Below are positions 1 to 8,839 of a stretch of DNA of 64,000 nt, one piece after another. Source of the DNA: Polyangiaceae bacterium (GTDB taxonomy: Bacteria > Myxococcota_A > Polyangia > Polyangiales > Polyangiaceae); NCBI GenBank assembly GCA_019637295.1, contig JAHBVX010000002.1, positions 744,001-808,000 on the forward strand, in the 5' to 3' direction. How positions within the stretch are numbered: position 1 is the first letter of the stretch; each line of letters begins with the position of its first letter. A program made the position numbers and the translations under genes. The notes under the pieces are model-generated. The model searched no databases. It saw only the letters and a program-made list of their open reading frames with translations, and was not told the DNA's origin.

Positions 1-1038
1 CGGCTCGAGCGAGTGGAGCCCATCGTCATGGCTCACCCGGGCGCGCCGCCGCTGCCCGGGCGCGAGGACATCCGTCGGGTGAACGTGTATCCCGATCGGG
101 GCAGCTTCACGCCTCGTCTGCAGGACAACGCGCGGGCCGCGATCTGGTTGCTCCTGGCCAGCCGTGCGGACGTGTGGCACTTCGTGTTCGCGCCGAACGA
201 GCGCACGAGTCGCATCGCGCGCGTGCTCTCCCGCTCCCGGCGGGTCCCGACGCTGCAGACGGTCGCCTCGCCGCCCCGGGACTTCTCCCGCGCCGAGCGC
301 TTGCTGTTCGGCGACTGTGTCGTGGCGCAGAGCCGGTGGACCGCCGAGCAGCTCACGCGCGCGCTCGGTCCCCGCGGCCGGCGGCGACCCATCGAGGTGA
401 TCCCGCCGCCCGTCGCCGAGATCGAGCCCCGCTCGCCCGAGGCCTGCGCTGCGCTGCGCGCCCAGCTGGGCATCGACCCGAGGGCGACGGTGTTCGTGTA
501 CCCGGGTGATCTGGAGTTCAGCTCGGGTGCCCAGCTGGTCGCCGACGCGGTTCGCGGCCTGGTCGAGCGCAACCCAGCAGCCGTCGTGGTGTTCGCCTAT
601 CGCGCCAAGACGCCGGCTGCGGCGGAGGTTGCCGCCCGGCTCGAGGCGGAGCTCGCCGGGCTGCCGGTGCGCTTCGCCGCCTCCCTCGCGGACGTGCTCG
701 TGCTGATCAGCACGGCCGAGGCCGTGTTGTTCCCGGTCGACGATCTGTACGGCAAGGTGGACCACCCCATCGTCCTGCTCGAAGCGATGCAGCTCGGTGT
801 GCCGGTGATCACCCTGGACAGCGGACCGCTGATGGACCTGGGCGGTGTCGAGAAGATCCCGCTCGCCGACGCCGGGCTCTTGGTCGAGGCGGCGTGCGGG
901 GTCGCAGCCAACCCTGACCGGCGCGCACGCATCGTCGCGGCGCAGCGCGCCGCCATCGCGGAGCGTCACCACGCCGACATCGTTGCGGCCCGCTACGAGG
1001 CGCTGTACCTCGAGCTTCTCGGAGGCAGGCGAGCATGA
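1..1038 (+). CDS. GT4-type glycosyltransferase, 5' end outside window
   Basis: Likely transfers a sugar from a nucleotide-sugar donor to an unknown acceptor in the cytoplasm or at the inner membrane. The frame is open from the window's first base; a GTG at 13 gives 341 residues, but family members usually have a longer N-terminal Rossmann domain, so I treat the gene as 5'-partial. The C-terminal half has the GT-B look: a VFVYPGDLEFSSGAQL beta-strand/turn near residue 160, then HPIVLLEAMQLGVPVI near residue 250, the conserved donor-binding E-x7-E-like region of family GT4. It overlaps the next gene at ATGA, so the two are probably co-translated. The acceptor cannot be read from the sequence. 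Confidence 0.75.
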   Translation, partial: RLERVEPIVMAHPGAPPLPGREDIRRVNVYPDRGSFTPRLQDNARAAIWLLLASRADVWHFVFAPNERTSRIARVLSRSRRVPTLQTVASPPRDFSRAERLLFGDCVVAQSRWTAEQLTRALGPRGRRRPIEVIPPPVAEIEPRSPEACAALRAQLGIDPRATVFVYPGDLEFSSGAQLVADAVRGLVERNPAAVVVFAYRAKTPAAAEVAARLEAELAGLPVRFAASLADVLVLISTAEAVLFPVDDLYGKVDHPIVLLEAMQLGVPVITLDSGPLMDLGGVEKIPLADAGLLVEAACGVAANPDRRARIVAAQRAAIAERHHADIVAARYEALYLELLGGRRA

Positions 1039-1781
1039 GCGTGTCATTTCAGACCGACGGACCCGTGGCGATCCTCACGCTCGACCGGCCCGAGCGGCGC
1101 AATGCGGTCGATCGCGCGACCGCCAGCGCGCTGCGCGACGGCTACCACCACTTCGCTGGGGACGACGCGCTGCGGGTCTTGGTGCTCGCCACCGGCGATC
1201 CGCGGGCGTTTTCGGCGGGCGCCGACCTGGTGGCGCTCGACAACGACGTGGATCACCCGGACGGCCCCATGGGCTTCACGCGCGTCCGGCCGTCGAAGCC
1301 GACCATCGCGGCCATCGAGGGCTACTGCGTGGCGGGTGGGCTCGAGATCGCGCTGTGGTGCGATCTGCGGGTCGCGGGTCGCTCGGCGAGCTTCGGCTGT
1401 CTCGAGCGGCGCTTCGGCGTTCCGTTGATCGACGGGGGCACCCAGCGGCTCGCGCCCATCGTCGGCCTCGGCCGCGCGCTCGACCTGGTGCTCACCGGCC
1501 GATTGATCGACGTCGTCGAGGCCGAACGCATGGGTCTCGTGAGCCGAATCGTGGACGACGGCAGCGCGCGGGATGCGGCCGTCGCCTTGGCCCGAGAGAT
1601 CGCAGGCTTTCCCTGGAGCTGCGTGCTCGCGGATCGCGAGAGCCTGCTCGACAGCACCGAGCTGGACTTGGGCGAGGGTCTGCGTCGCGAGGCCGCGCGC
1701 GGTCGAGCACTGCTCACCGAAGCCGCTGTCGGCGCGGCGCGGTTCGCGTCCGGGCGCGGCCGCCACGGAGAGGGCACGTGA
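1035..1781 (+). CDS. Enoyl-CoA hydratase/isomerase (crotonase) family protein
   Basis: A 248-residue crotonase-fold protein, predicted to act on acyl-CoA thioesters. The oxyanion-hole segments are SAGADL at residues 60-65 and EGYCVAGGLEIAL at 95-107. The first catalytic glutamate of hydratases aligns with Glu124. The second aligns with Asp150 (ALDLVLTG) instead of Glu, so hydratase chemistry is not assured; isomerase, hydrolase or decarboxylase activity are alternatives in this superfamily. The start ATG overlaps the upstream stop (ATGA) and its own stop overlaps the udk GTG, so 1-2395 looks like one operon. The metabolic link between a glycosyltransferase, this enzyme and uridine kinase is not obvious. 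Confidence 0.85.
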   Translation: MSVSFQTDGPVAILTLDRPERRNAVDRATASALRDGYHHFAGDDALRVLVLATGDPRAFSAGADLVALDNDVDHPDGPMGFTRVRPSKPTIAAIEGYCVAGGLEIALWCDLRVAGRSASFGCLERRFGVPLIDGGTQRLAPIVGLGRALDLVLTGRLIDVVEAERMGLVSRIVDDGSARDAAVALAREIAGFPWSCVLADRESLLDSTELDLGEGLRREAARGRALLTEAAVGAARFASGRGRHGEGT

Positions 1782-2395
1782 GCGTGTACGTCGTGGGCGT
1801 GGCCGGTGGCACCGGTTCGGGCAAGTCCACCGTCGCGCGCGCCATCGCCGAGCAGTTGCCCTCCGGCAGCGCCACGCTGATCGAGCACGACTCGTACTAT
1901 CGAGATCAGCCGGAGCTCGACTACGACGCGCGGGCCGCGCTCAACTTCGATCACCCCAGCGCTCTCGAGACCGAGCTCTTGGTTGCCCACCTCGAGGCCC
2001 TCGAGCGCGGAGAGAGCGTCGAGCTGCCTAGCTACGATTTCGAGACGCACCGGCGCCGACCCGAGCGGCGCTCGGTGACCCCCACCGCCGTCGTGATCGT
2101 CGAGGGTATCTTGGTCTTCGCCGACGCGGCGTTGCGGCAGCACTTCGCGTTGAAGCTGTTCGTAGACACGGACGCGGACATCCGGGTCTTTCGCCGGGTG
2201 CGTCGTGACATCGAGCAACGCGGTCGAACCTTCCAGTCGGTTCGCGAGCAGTACTATTCGACGGTGCGGCCCATGCATCTCGAGTTCGTGGAGCCATCCA
2301 AGCGCTTCGCGGACCTGGTGATCCCCGAGGGCGGCGAGAACCGCGTTGCCATCGAGCTGGTGGTCAGCCGCCTGCGAGGCATAGCTGGTGCATGA
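1778..2395 (+). CDS. udk: Uridine kinase
   Basis: Phosphorylates uridine and cytidine to UMP/CMP (pyrimidine salvage, cytoplasm). The 205-residue product has the P-loop GGTGSGKST at residues 10-18, the nucleoside-binding HDSYYRD segment near 36-42, the PSYDFETH motif typical of Udk, and VIVEGILVF as the Walker B-like strand. I chose the GTG at 1778 because it overlaps the preceding TGA (GTGA) and places the P-loop at the usual distance from the N-terminus; a GTG six bases downstream is a less likely alternative. It is the last gene of the 1-2395 operon and converges on the next gene, leaving 7 bases between the stops. Confidence 0.93.
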   Translation: MSVYVVGVAGGTGSGKSTVARAIAEQLPSGSATLIEHDSYYRDQPELDYDARAALNFDHPSALETELLVAHLEALERGESVELPSYDFETHRRRPERRSVTPTAVVIVEGILVFADAALRQHFALKLFVDTDADIRVFRRVRRDIEQRGRTFQSVREQYYSTVRPMHLEFVEPSKRFADLVIPEGGENRVAIELVVSRLRGIAGA

Positions 2396-2402
2396 GCCCG
2401 GG

Positions 2403-4784
2403 TCAGCCTCCGAGGGCGTGTCGCTCGAGTCGTTCGTAGTCTTCGGAGATGTAGAAGGAGACCAGCGCCGCGATGCGGATGGCCAGATCTTGGTATACGA
2501 GCGCGCCATCGTCTGCGCGAGCGGCGAGCACCGGATCGATCCCGCGCGTCAACATGGCCTCGTATAGCTCGCGATGGTCCGGGCGCACGTGGAGCATGGC
2601 GCGTACGGACGGTCGCGGATCCCGAGCCAGGAGCAGACCTGCGCGGTCCGCCGTGAGCTGCATCGCCCGGTGAGCGGCCACGAGCTGTTCGTTGAGCGCA
2701 GACAGACCCTCGTCGCTCGGCGGTCGGCCCGGACCAACTCGCTTCCTGTCGACCAGCCCGCGCTTGAGCGCGAACGCGCCTTTGACGGTGCGCCCCAGCG
2801 CGCCGAAGGGCACCTTGCTGGTCACCCGCGTGACCTGCTCCAACACCCGAACCCCGCGAAATAGCGGCAGCACCCCGAGCGCGAGGTCGAGCCCCTGCTT
2901 GCTCTTCTCGAGCGCGCCGGACCAGACCTCGCTCGAGGTGACGCGGCTGTGCCCACAGCGAAGGTGCGCGACCTCCGTACCGATCGCGAAGCAGAGCTCC
3001 GAGGGTGACAGAAACGCCTCGTCGTTCGGATCGAGGTGACGACCGCCCACGAGCACGAAGGGGGAGGCTCCTTCATACGAGCGGATGCCCGTCCCCTTGC
3101 GGCCTCTCGAGATGAACCCCGAGAGGTCCGACACGTCGAGCAGGCGCGCGGCGGCGGACAGGGCGCGGGCGGCGTCCGGGTGCTTTTGTTCGGAGATGGG
3201 CTCCACGTAATCGCTGAGCGCGCGATGGTCGGGCACTGGCACCGCGCCGAGCAGTGCCTGCAAGCGTCCGAGCAGGTCGGTGCCCTCGCGGGCGATCGGG
3301 TGACGCAGCTTGCGCTCGAGCAGGGCCGCTCCGAGGGGACTCGGATCCACGAGCGGGGCTACGTCCTTGCCGGCGATGCCCCCGGGCGCGAGCACCTCGA
3401 GGACGTGCTCGGCCCGGTCCTTGAGCCCGCCCTCGGCGGCTTTGGCCAGCTTCTCGAGCCGCTCGGGGACGAGCGGTTCGAGCTCGGCGAGCTCGCGCAG
3501 GGCGCGCACGGAGTGGTCGTCGTCGGCGCGGTTGAGCAGTTCGAGCAACACGACACGGTGCTCCGGGCTCGCTGCACCTTGGGTCAGGTCGGCGCTCTTC
3601 GGTGGCAAGAGCTCGGAGAAAGCCTCCCTGGGCAGCAGCGCGAGGCGAGACTCGATGAGCGCTCGGGCCTCGTCGTTCAACCCCAGCGCCACTAGGTGCT
3701 CCGCGAGCGCCGCGTCGGCCTCCGCGAGGCGAGTATCGTCCTGACGCAGGGCGATGAGCTCGGCGTGCACTCCTCGGTGAAGGGCGATCGCGAACCCCTC
3801 GACGCCACGGCGCCTGAGGCGTTCCACCAACGCGTAGCCTGCCTCGGGGGAGAACTGCCAGCGTTGCCACAGCTCTGCCACCTGAGCCGGAGTGACGCCG
3901 CCCTCGAGCAGCGCGCGCTCGCCGGGCAGCTCCGGCTCGCGCACGCCGCGGCCGAGGGCGAGCAGGACCTCGAGTAACCGCGCGCGCACGTCGCCTTGCT
4001 CTCGCGCGTAGGCCAGGATGGTCTCGGTCTGGTGGTCGCTCGCGCGAGCCTCGGCGACGTGCTCGAGCCTCGCGACCTCCAGCGCGCGCTCCACGCCCGA
4101 GCCGGCCAGCGCGGGCGCCAAGCTCAGCCAGCGCGCGGTGTCGCCGCGCCGGGCTCGCCAGCTGAACGATGCGGACGCGAGGGTGCAGCCGCCCCGCTCC
4201 TCCGTCACCGTCAGCGCTTCGAGGGGCTCACACGTCGCATCCCCCACGCCGTCGATGGCCACGAGTAGGAGCCGGGTCGGCGTCAGCACGCAGCGGACCG
4301 GTTGCTCGTGTCGTCCGAGCAGCGCGCTGTGGACCTCGAAGGTGAGATCCGTGTCGAGGTAGGCCAGCAGGGGCTCGCCCGCGAGCTCCCGACCGAGCCA
4401 CGCGGCCTCGACGGGCGAGGTCTCGAGCACGAAGGCCGCGGCCTCGAGCTGTGGGGCTCGCCCGTTGGGCGTCAGGCGAGCGAGGCCCAGCCACTCCTTC
4501 ACCCGCTCGCCACGCAGCGCCGGCACGCTCAGGATCTCCCCCGCCACGTGCAGCCGGTCGCGCACGCGGCCGGACTCGTAGCGCAGGGAGGGTTCGTCGT
4601 TCAAGGCGACCACCCGTCCGGTCGCCGCGTCGCTCGCGGCGAGCAGGAAGATGCCCCGGGGAGTTCGCACCAGCGCCGTCTCGGCGGGACCGCTGCCGAC
4701 CGAGAGCTGCCCGGACAGCGGGATGCGTTCGTCGATTCGGCCGAGCCCCGCGTAGCGGGCGTGGTCTGCGAGCACGTCGCCCAT
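2403..4784 (-). CDS. Large protein with degenerate M48-like metallopeptidase domain
   Basis: A 793-residue soluble protein with no signal peptide or membrane segment. Residues 1-250 look beta-rich, 250-560 helical (possibly helical repeats). The C-terminal part has the spacing of an M48 peptidase: ELCFAIGTEVAHLRCGH at about 597-612 and QLTADRAGLLLARD at about 709-722. In an active M48 enzyme these would be HExxH and ExxAD. Here the first zinc histidine is Thr603 and the third-ligand glutamate is Gln709, while Glu604 and His607 remain. Seen: the motif losses. Inferred: a non-catalytic scaffold or binding protein. It stands alone between two + strand operons, so its partners are unknown. Confidence 0.6.
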   Translation of the reverse strand: MGDVLADHARYAGLGRIDERIPLSGQLSVGSGPAETALVRTPRGIFLLAASDAATGRVVALNDEPSLRYESGRVRDRLHVAGEILSVPALRGERVKEWLGLARLTPNGRAPQLEAAAFVLETSPVEAAWLGRELAGEPLLAYLDTDLTFEVHSALLGRHEQPVRCVLTPTRLLLVAIDGVGDATCEPLEALTVTEERGGCTLASASFSWRARRGDTARWLSLAPALAGSGVERALEVARLEHVAEARASDHQTETILAYAREQGDVRARLLEVLLALGRGVREPELPGERALLEGGVTPAQVAELWQRWQFSPEAGYALVERLRRRGVEGFAIALHRGVHAELIALRQDDTRLAEADAALAEHLVALGLNDEARALIESRLALLPREAFSELLPPKSADLTQGAASPEHRVVLLELLNRADDDHSVRALRELAELEPLVPERLEKLAKAAEGGLKDRAEHVLEVLAPGGIAGKDVAPLVDPSPLGAALLERKLRHPIAREGTDLLGRLQALLGAVPVPDHRALSDYVEPISEQKHPDAARALSAAARLLDVSDLSGFISRGRKGTGIRSYEGASPFVLVGGRHLDPNDEAFLSPSELCFAIGTEVAHLRCGHSRVTSSEVWSGALEKSKQGLDLALGVLPLFRGVRVLEQVTRVTSKVPFGALGRTVKGAFALKRGLVDRKRVGPGRPPSDEGLSALNEQLVAAHRAMQLTADRAGLLLARDPRPSVRAMLHVRPDHRELYEAMLTRGIDPVLAARADDGALVYQDLAIRIAALVSFYISEDYERLERHALGG

Positions 4785-4853
4785 GGCCCGGGGACTCTTG
4801 CACCATCGGGCGGGGATCGACAGAGGGCGCGAGTCGCACTATTGCATCAGGTG

Positions 4854-6077
4854 ATGGTCTCCCAAGCGTCCCGCCTCCTCCCATTGGCTCTTGCCCTTGG
4901 TCTGCTCGCCTGCGGCGGCGACGACGCGAAGCCTGCCGGGGGCACGGGAGGGAGCGGCGGCGGCGCCGGTTCGGGCGGAGGGTCGGCCGCGTGCCAGACC
5001 CAGCCGGCGGCCGCTCGCGCCGGCTGCGACTCGACGGCGCTGCTCGAGGTGCCGCCGGATCGGGGCGAGCGCGGCCCCTGGACCGTGGGCTCCCGCCTCA
5101 CCACCCTGGGCGGCTTCCCGCTCGAGGTCTGGTATCCCGCGCGCGTCGACGGCGCCAGCTGCCCCGCGACGGTGCGCTACGACATCCGCGAGCACCTGCC
5201 CGAATCGCAGCAGAAGAAGATCCCGGACTCCGCCAACCCGTTCCAGGACTGCGACTGCTATCCCGATCTCCCGCTCGACGCGGAGCACGGTCCATACCCG
5301 GTGATCGTGATGGTGCACGGCACCGCTGCCTTCCGCACGCTCAGCCTCGATCTGCAGACCCACTGGGCGAGCCAGGGGTTCGTCGTGCTCGCCGCGGATC
5401 ACCCGGGCATTCGCCTCAAGCACCTGCTCGGCGCGCTGACGGGCGAGCCCTACGACGTGACCACGGATCAAGCGGGCAACGTGCGCGACATCTTGGCGGC
5501 GCTCGACGCGCCGAGCGGCGGCCTGGCCTTCTTGGCGGGGAACATCGATCGCGGTCGCGTGGGTCTGGCCGGGCACAGCGCCGGCGGCGGCGCCATCTCG
5601 AAGCTGGGCGGGGAGGCTGGCGTGCAGGTGCTCGCTTCGCTGTCGTCCGGCGGCACCGAAGCGGGCAGCTCGCTGAAGTCCACCCTCGTGCTCAGCGGCC
5701 TCGAGGACGGCCTCGTCGACTTCGAGAAGGGCGCCCTGGTCGGCTACGACGCTTCCCCCACCGCCAAGCGGCTCGTCGGCGTCAACGGCGCGGGTCACTC
5801 GCTGCCCACGGAGCTGTGTCTGCTCGGCGCCGACCAGGGAGGCATCCTGCAGATCGCCATCGACAACGGCGTGGACGTGCCCCCGTTCATCGCCGTGCTC
5901 GCGCAAGATGGCTGCGCGCCGACCAACCTGGACGCCGAACGCGGCTTGCACATCACGCGCGCGCTCACCACCCTGGTCTTCGAAGAGACCCTCGCGTGCT
6001 CGTCCACCGCTACCACCGCGCTCGCTCAAACCCAGTCCATGTTCCCCGAGGTCAGCGAGTTCCGCGAGGATCTCTGA
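4854..6077 (+). CDS. Secreted alpha/beta-hydrolase lipoprotein
   Basis: A 407-residue predicted lipoprotein: hydrophobic signal followed by LLAC with Cys20 as the lipidation site, then a Gly/Ser-rich linker (residues 21-45) typical of myxobacterial outer-membrane lipoproteins. The mature part resembles the PAF-acetylhydrolase/dienelactone-hydrolase group: VIVMVHGTA for the oxyanion strand, GHSAGG with nucleophile Ser242, and a GAGHS segment near residue 315 as the catalytic His region. Substrate unknown; an ester or lipid is likely. The ATG at 4854 is chosen because it immediately precedes the signal peptide, although the frame stays open upstream. Divergent from the 2403-4784 gene with a 69-base intergenic region. 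Confidence 0.75.
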   Translation: MVSQASRLLPLALALGLLACGGDDAKPAGGTGGSGGGAGSGGGSAACQTQPAAARAGCDSTALLEVPPDRGERGPWTVGSRLTTLGGFPLEVWYPARVDGASCPATVRYDIREHLPESQQKKIPDSANPFQDCDCYPDLPLDAEHGPYPVIVMVHGTAAFRTLSLDLQTHWASQGFVVLAADHPGIRLKHLLGALTGEPYDVTTDQAGNVRDILAALDAPSGGLAFLAGNIDRGRVGLAGHSAGGGAISKLGGEAGVQVLASLSSGGTEAGSSLKSTLVLSGLEDGLVDFEKGALVGYDASPTAKRLVGVNGAGHSLPTELCLLGADQGGILQIAIDNGVDVPPFIAVLAQDGCAPTNLDAERGLHITRALTTLVFEETLACSSTATTALAQTQSMFPEVSEFREDL

Positions 6078-6157
6078 GCCGCCAAAAACACGGAGGGACG
6101 TCTGCTGCGGCTTCCCTTCGGAGCGCGGCGCGTCTACGACCCCGCCACGAACCGCCA

Positions 6158-8833
6158 ATGAACAGCTCAGCCAGCGACATCCGTCGTTCCTTTCTCGAGT
6201 TCTTTCGCGCCCGAGGGCACGAGGTGGTGCCCAGCGGCTCGCTGGTGCCGGCCAACGATCCGACGCTCATGTTCGCCAACGCGGGCATGGTGCAGTTCAA
6301 GGACCTGTTCACCGGGCGCGAGCGCCGCGCGTACCAGCGAGCCACCTCGAGCCAGAAGTGCATCCGCATCAGCGGCAAGCACAACGATCTGGAGAACGTG
6401 GGCCCGTCGCCGCGGCACCACACCTTCTTCGAGATGCTCGGCAACTTCAGCTTTGGCGACTACTTCAAGGAAGAGGCCATCGTCTTCGCGTGGGACTTCC
6501 TGACCAAGGAGGTCGGCCTCGATCCGAGTCGCTTCATCTTGACGGTCTTTCGTGGTGAAGAGGGCGTGCCGGGGGACGACGAGGCGGCGGCGCTGTGGCG
6601 CAAGGTGACCGGCTTCGGCGACGACCGGGTGCTCGGCCTCGGCATGGCCGACAACTTCTGGCAGATGGGGGACACCGGTCCGTGCGGCCCCTGCAGTGAG
6701 CTGCACTATTGCGTGGGGCCCGAGGTGAACCTGTCCACCTTCGGCCAAGAGCAGACCGCCGAGGGGCACGGCTGGATGGAGATCTGGAACCTGGTCTTCA
6801 TGCAGTTCGAGCGCAGTCTGGTGGAAGGTCAGCCCGAGCTCATGCCCTTGCCGGCGCCGAGCATCGACACTGGAGCGGGACTCGAGCGGCTCGCCTGCGT
6901 GGTGCAGGGTCGCTCGAGCAACTACGACGTCGACCTGCTGCGTGAGCTGGTCGCCGTCGCGGAGGAGGCGTCCGCCAAGCGCTACGGCGCCACGATGAGC
7001 CCGGACGACGTGAGCATGCGAGTCATCGCGGATCACGCGCGTACGACCGCGTTCTTGATCGCGGAGGGGATCCTGCCGGACCGCACGGGTCGCGAGTACG
7101 TGCTCCGTCGCGTCATGCGCCGCGCCATCCGTCACGGTCATCGGCTGGGGATCGCCGAGCCCTTCCTGCACCGGGTCGCCGGTCGTGTGGTCGACGTGAT
7201 GGGCGAGCAGTATCCCGAGCTGGTGGAGCGACGTGAGCTGATCGCGAGCATGGCCGAAGCGGAGGAGGTCCGGTTTCGACAGACCATCGAGCGTGGGCTC
7301 GGCCTGCTCGAGGAGCGCTTCGCCGAGCTGTCGCAGGCGGGCCGCACCGAGCTCGACGGCGCGGATGCGTTTCGACTCTACGACACCTATGGCTTTCCGC
7401 TCGATCTCACGGAGGTCATCTGCCGCGAGCGGGAGCTGACGGTCGATCACCCGGGCTACGAGGCCGCGCTCGAGGAAGCGCGCCGGCGCAGCGAGTTCAA
7501 GGGCATGGCGCAGGCGGTGGAGTCGGTGTACCGGGACGCGCTGGCGCGCGTCGACGGCGGCGCCGTCAACTTCACTGGTTACGAGCGAGACGCGGACGAG
7601 AGTCCAATCGCGGCGCTCGTGGTCGCGGGTACCCTCACGGAATCGGCGAGCGAGGGTGCGGAGGTGGAGCTGGTCGTGCCGCGCACGCCCTTCTACGGCG
7701 AGTCTGGCGGTCAGATCGGCGACGCCGGCACCATCACCACGCCCACCGGCAGCGTGGAGGTGCGGGACACGCAGAAGCCGGTGGCGGGCCTGATCGTGCA
7801 CCGCGGCGTGGTGATTCGCGGTTCCGTCAAGATCGGTGACGTCGCGTCGTTGGTCGTGGACGGCAAGCGTCGCGAGGCGACGAGGCGCAACCACTCTGCC
7901 ACCCACCTCTTGCACTGGGCGCTGCGTCGGGTCATCGGCACCCACGCGCAGCAGAAGGGCTCGCTGGTCGGCCCCGACCGCCTTCGCTTCGATTTCACGC
8001 ACACCGCGCCGCTGAGCCCAGAGCAGCTCCGGCAAATCGAGGACCTGGTCAACGCGCGCGTGCTCGCGAACTCTCCTGTGCGCACCGAGGTGCTCGACAT
8101 CGAGGCTGCCAAGAAGCGCGGCGCCGTCATGATCTTCGAGGAGAAGTACGGCGACACCGTGCGCATGCTGACCATGGCGGAGTCGGTCGAGCTGTGTGGC
8201 GGCACCCACGCGCGCGCCACCGGGGACATCGGCCTGTTCAAGATCGCGAGCGAGGGCGGCATCGCCGCGGGAGTGCGGCGCATCCTGGCGACGACCGGGG
8301 AGGGGGCGCTGGCGTACGTTCGTGAGCTCGAGGGCAACGTCGAGCGCGCGTCGCGAGCTGCCCGCACGGCTCCGGCGCAGCTGGTCGAGAAGATCGAGAA
8401 GCTGGTCGCGGAGGAGCGCGCGCTGCAGAAGCAGGTAGACGAGCTGCAGAAGAAGTTGCTCACGGGTGGGGGGTCGGGGCTCGAGACCTTGCTCGGTCGC
8501 GCGCGCGAGATCTCGGGCGTGAAGGTGCTCGGGGTGCGCACGGAGGTGACGGATCGCGGAGCGCTGCGCGAGCTCGCCGAGCAACTCCGCGACAAGCTGG
8601 GCGAGAGCGTCGTGCTCGTGGGCTCGGAGGCGGAGGGTAAGGCGCAGCTGGTGCTCACCGTCGCGAAGACGCTCACCGGTCGCTTCAAGGCGGGCGAGCT
8701 GATCCGCCCGGTGGCTGCCATCGTGGGCGGCTCCGGCGGCGGGCGCCCCGACCTGGCGCAGGCTGGTGGGACCGACCCCGACCGACTCGATGAAGCCATC
8801 GAGGCCGTGTACGCCGCGGTCGGGCCGAGCTGA
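6158..8833 (+). CDS. alaS: Alanyl-tRNA synthetase
   Basis: Class II aminoacyl-tRNA synthetase that charges tRNA-Ala and hydrolyses mischarged Ser/Gly-tRNA-Ala. At 891 residues it has the normal length. The catalytic core begins with the family signature FFRARGHEVVPSGSLVPAND and motif 2 region RHHTFFEMLGNFSFGD near residues 84-100. The editing domain carries NHSATHLLHWALR near 577 and the zinc-binding CGGTHARATGDIG near 678. The C-terminal domain ends with GGSGGGRPDLAQAGG, as in other AlaRS. The ATG at 6158 gives the canonical N-terminus; no strong Shine-Dalgarno is visible before it. The 80 bases upstream contain no recognisable terminator. Confidence 0.97.
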   Translation: MNSSASDIRRSFLEFFRARGHEVVPSGSLVPANDPTLMFANAGMVQFKDLFTGRERRAYQRATSSQKCIRISGKHNDLENVGPSPRHHTFFEMLGNFSFGDYFKEEAIVFAWDFLTKEVGLDPSRFILTVFRGEEGVPGDDEAAALWRKVTGFGDDRVLGLGMADNFWQMGDTGPCGPCSELHYCVGPEVNLSTFGQEQTAEGHGWMEIWNLVFMQFERSLVEGQPELMPLPAPSIDTGAGLERLACVVQGRSSNYDVDLLRELVAVAEEASAKRYGATMSPDDVSMRVIADHARTTAFLIAEGILPDRTGREYVLRRVMRRAIRHGHRLGIAEPFLHRVAGRVVDVMGEQYPELVERRELIASMAEAEEVRFRQTIERGLGLLEERFAELSQAGRTELDGADAFRLYDTYGFPLDLTEVICRERELTVDHPGYEAALEEARRRSEFKGMAQAVESVYRDALARVDGGAVNFTGYERDADESPIAALVVAGTLTESASEGAEVELVVPRTPFYGESGGQIGDAGTITTPTGSVEVRDTQKPVAGLIVHRGVVIRGSVKIGDVASLVVDGKRREATRRNHSATHLLHWALRRVIGTHAQQKGSLVGPDRLRFDFTHTAPLSPEQLRQIEDLVNARVLANSPVRTEVLDIEAAKKRGAVMIFEEKYGDTVRMLTMAESVELCGGTHARATGDIGLFKIASEGGIAAGVRRILATTGEGALAYVRELEGNVERASRAARTAPAQLVEKIEKLVAEERALQKQVDELQKKLLTGGGSGLETLLGRAREISGVKVLGVRTEVTDRGALRELAEQLRDKLGESVVLVGSEAEGKAQLVLTVAKTLTGRFKAGELIRPVAAIVGGSGGGRPDLAQAGGTDPDRLDEAIEAVYAAVGPS

Positions 8834-8839
8834 CCGGGT

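Noticed and set aside
6167-8584. Long minus-strand frame opposite alaS
   Set aside because: Antisense shadow; the + strand encodes full-length AlaRS.
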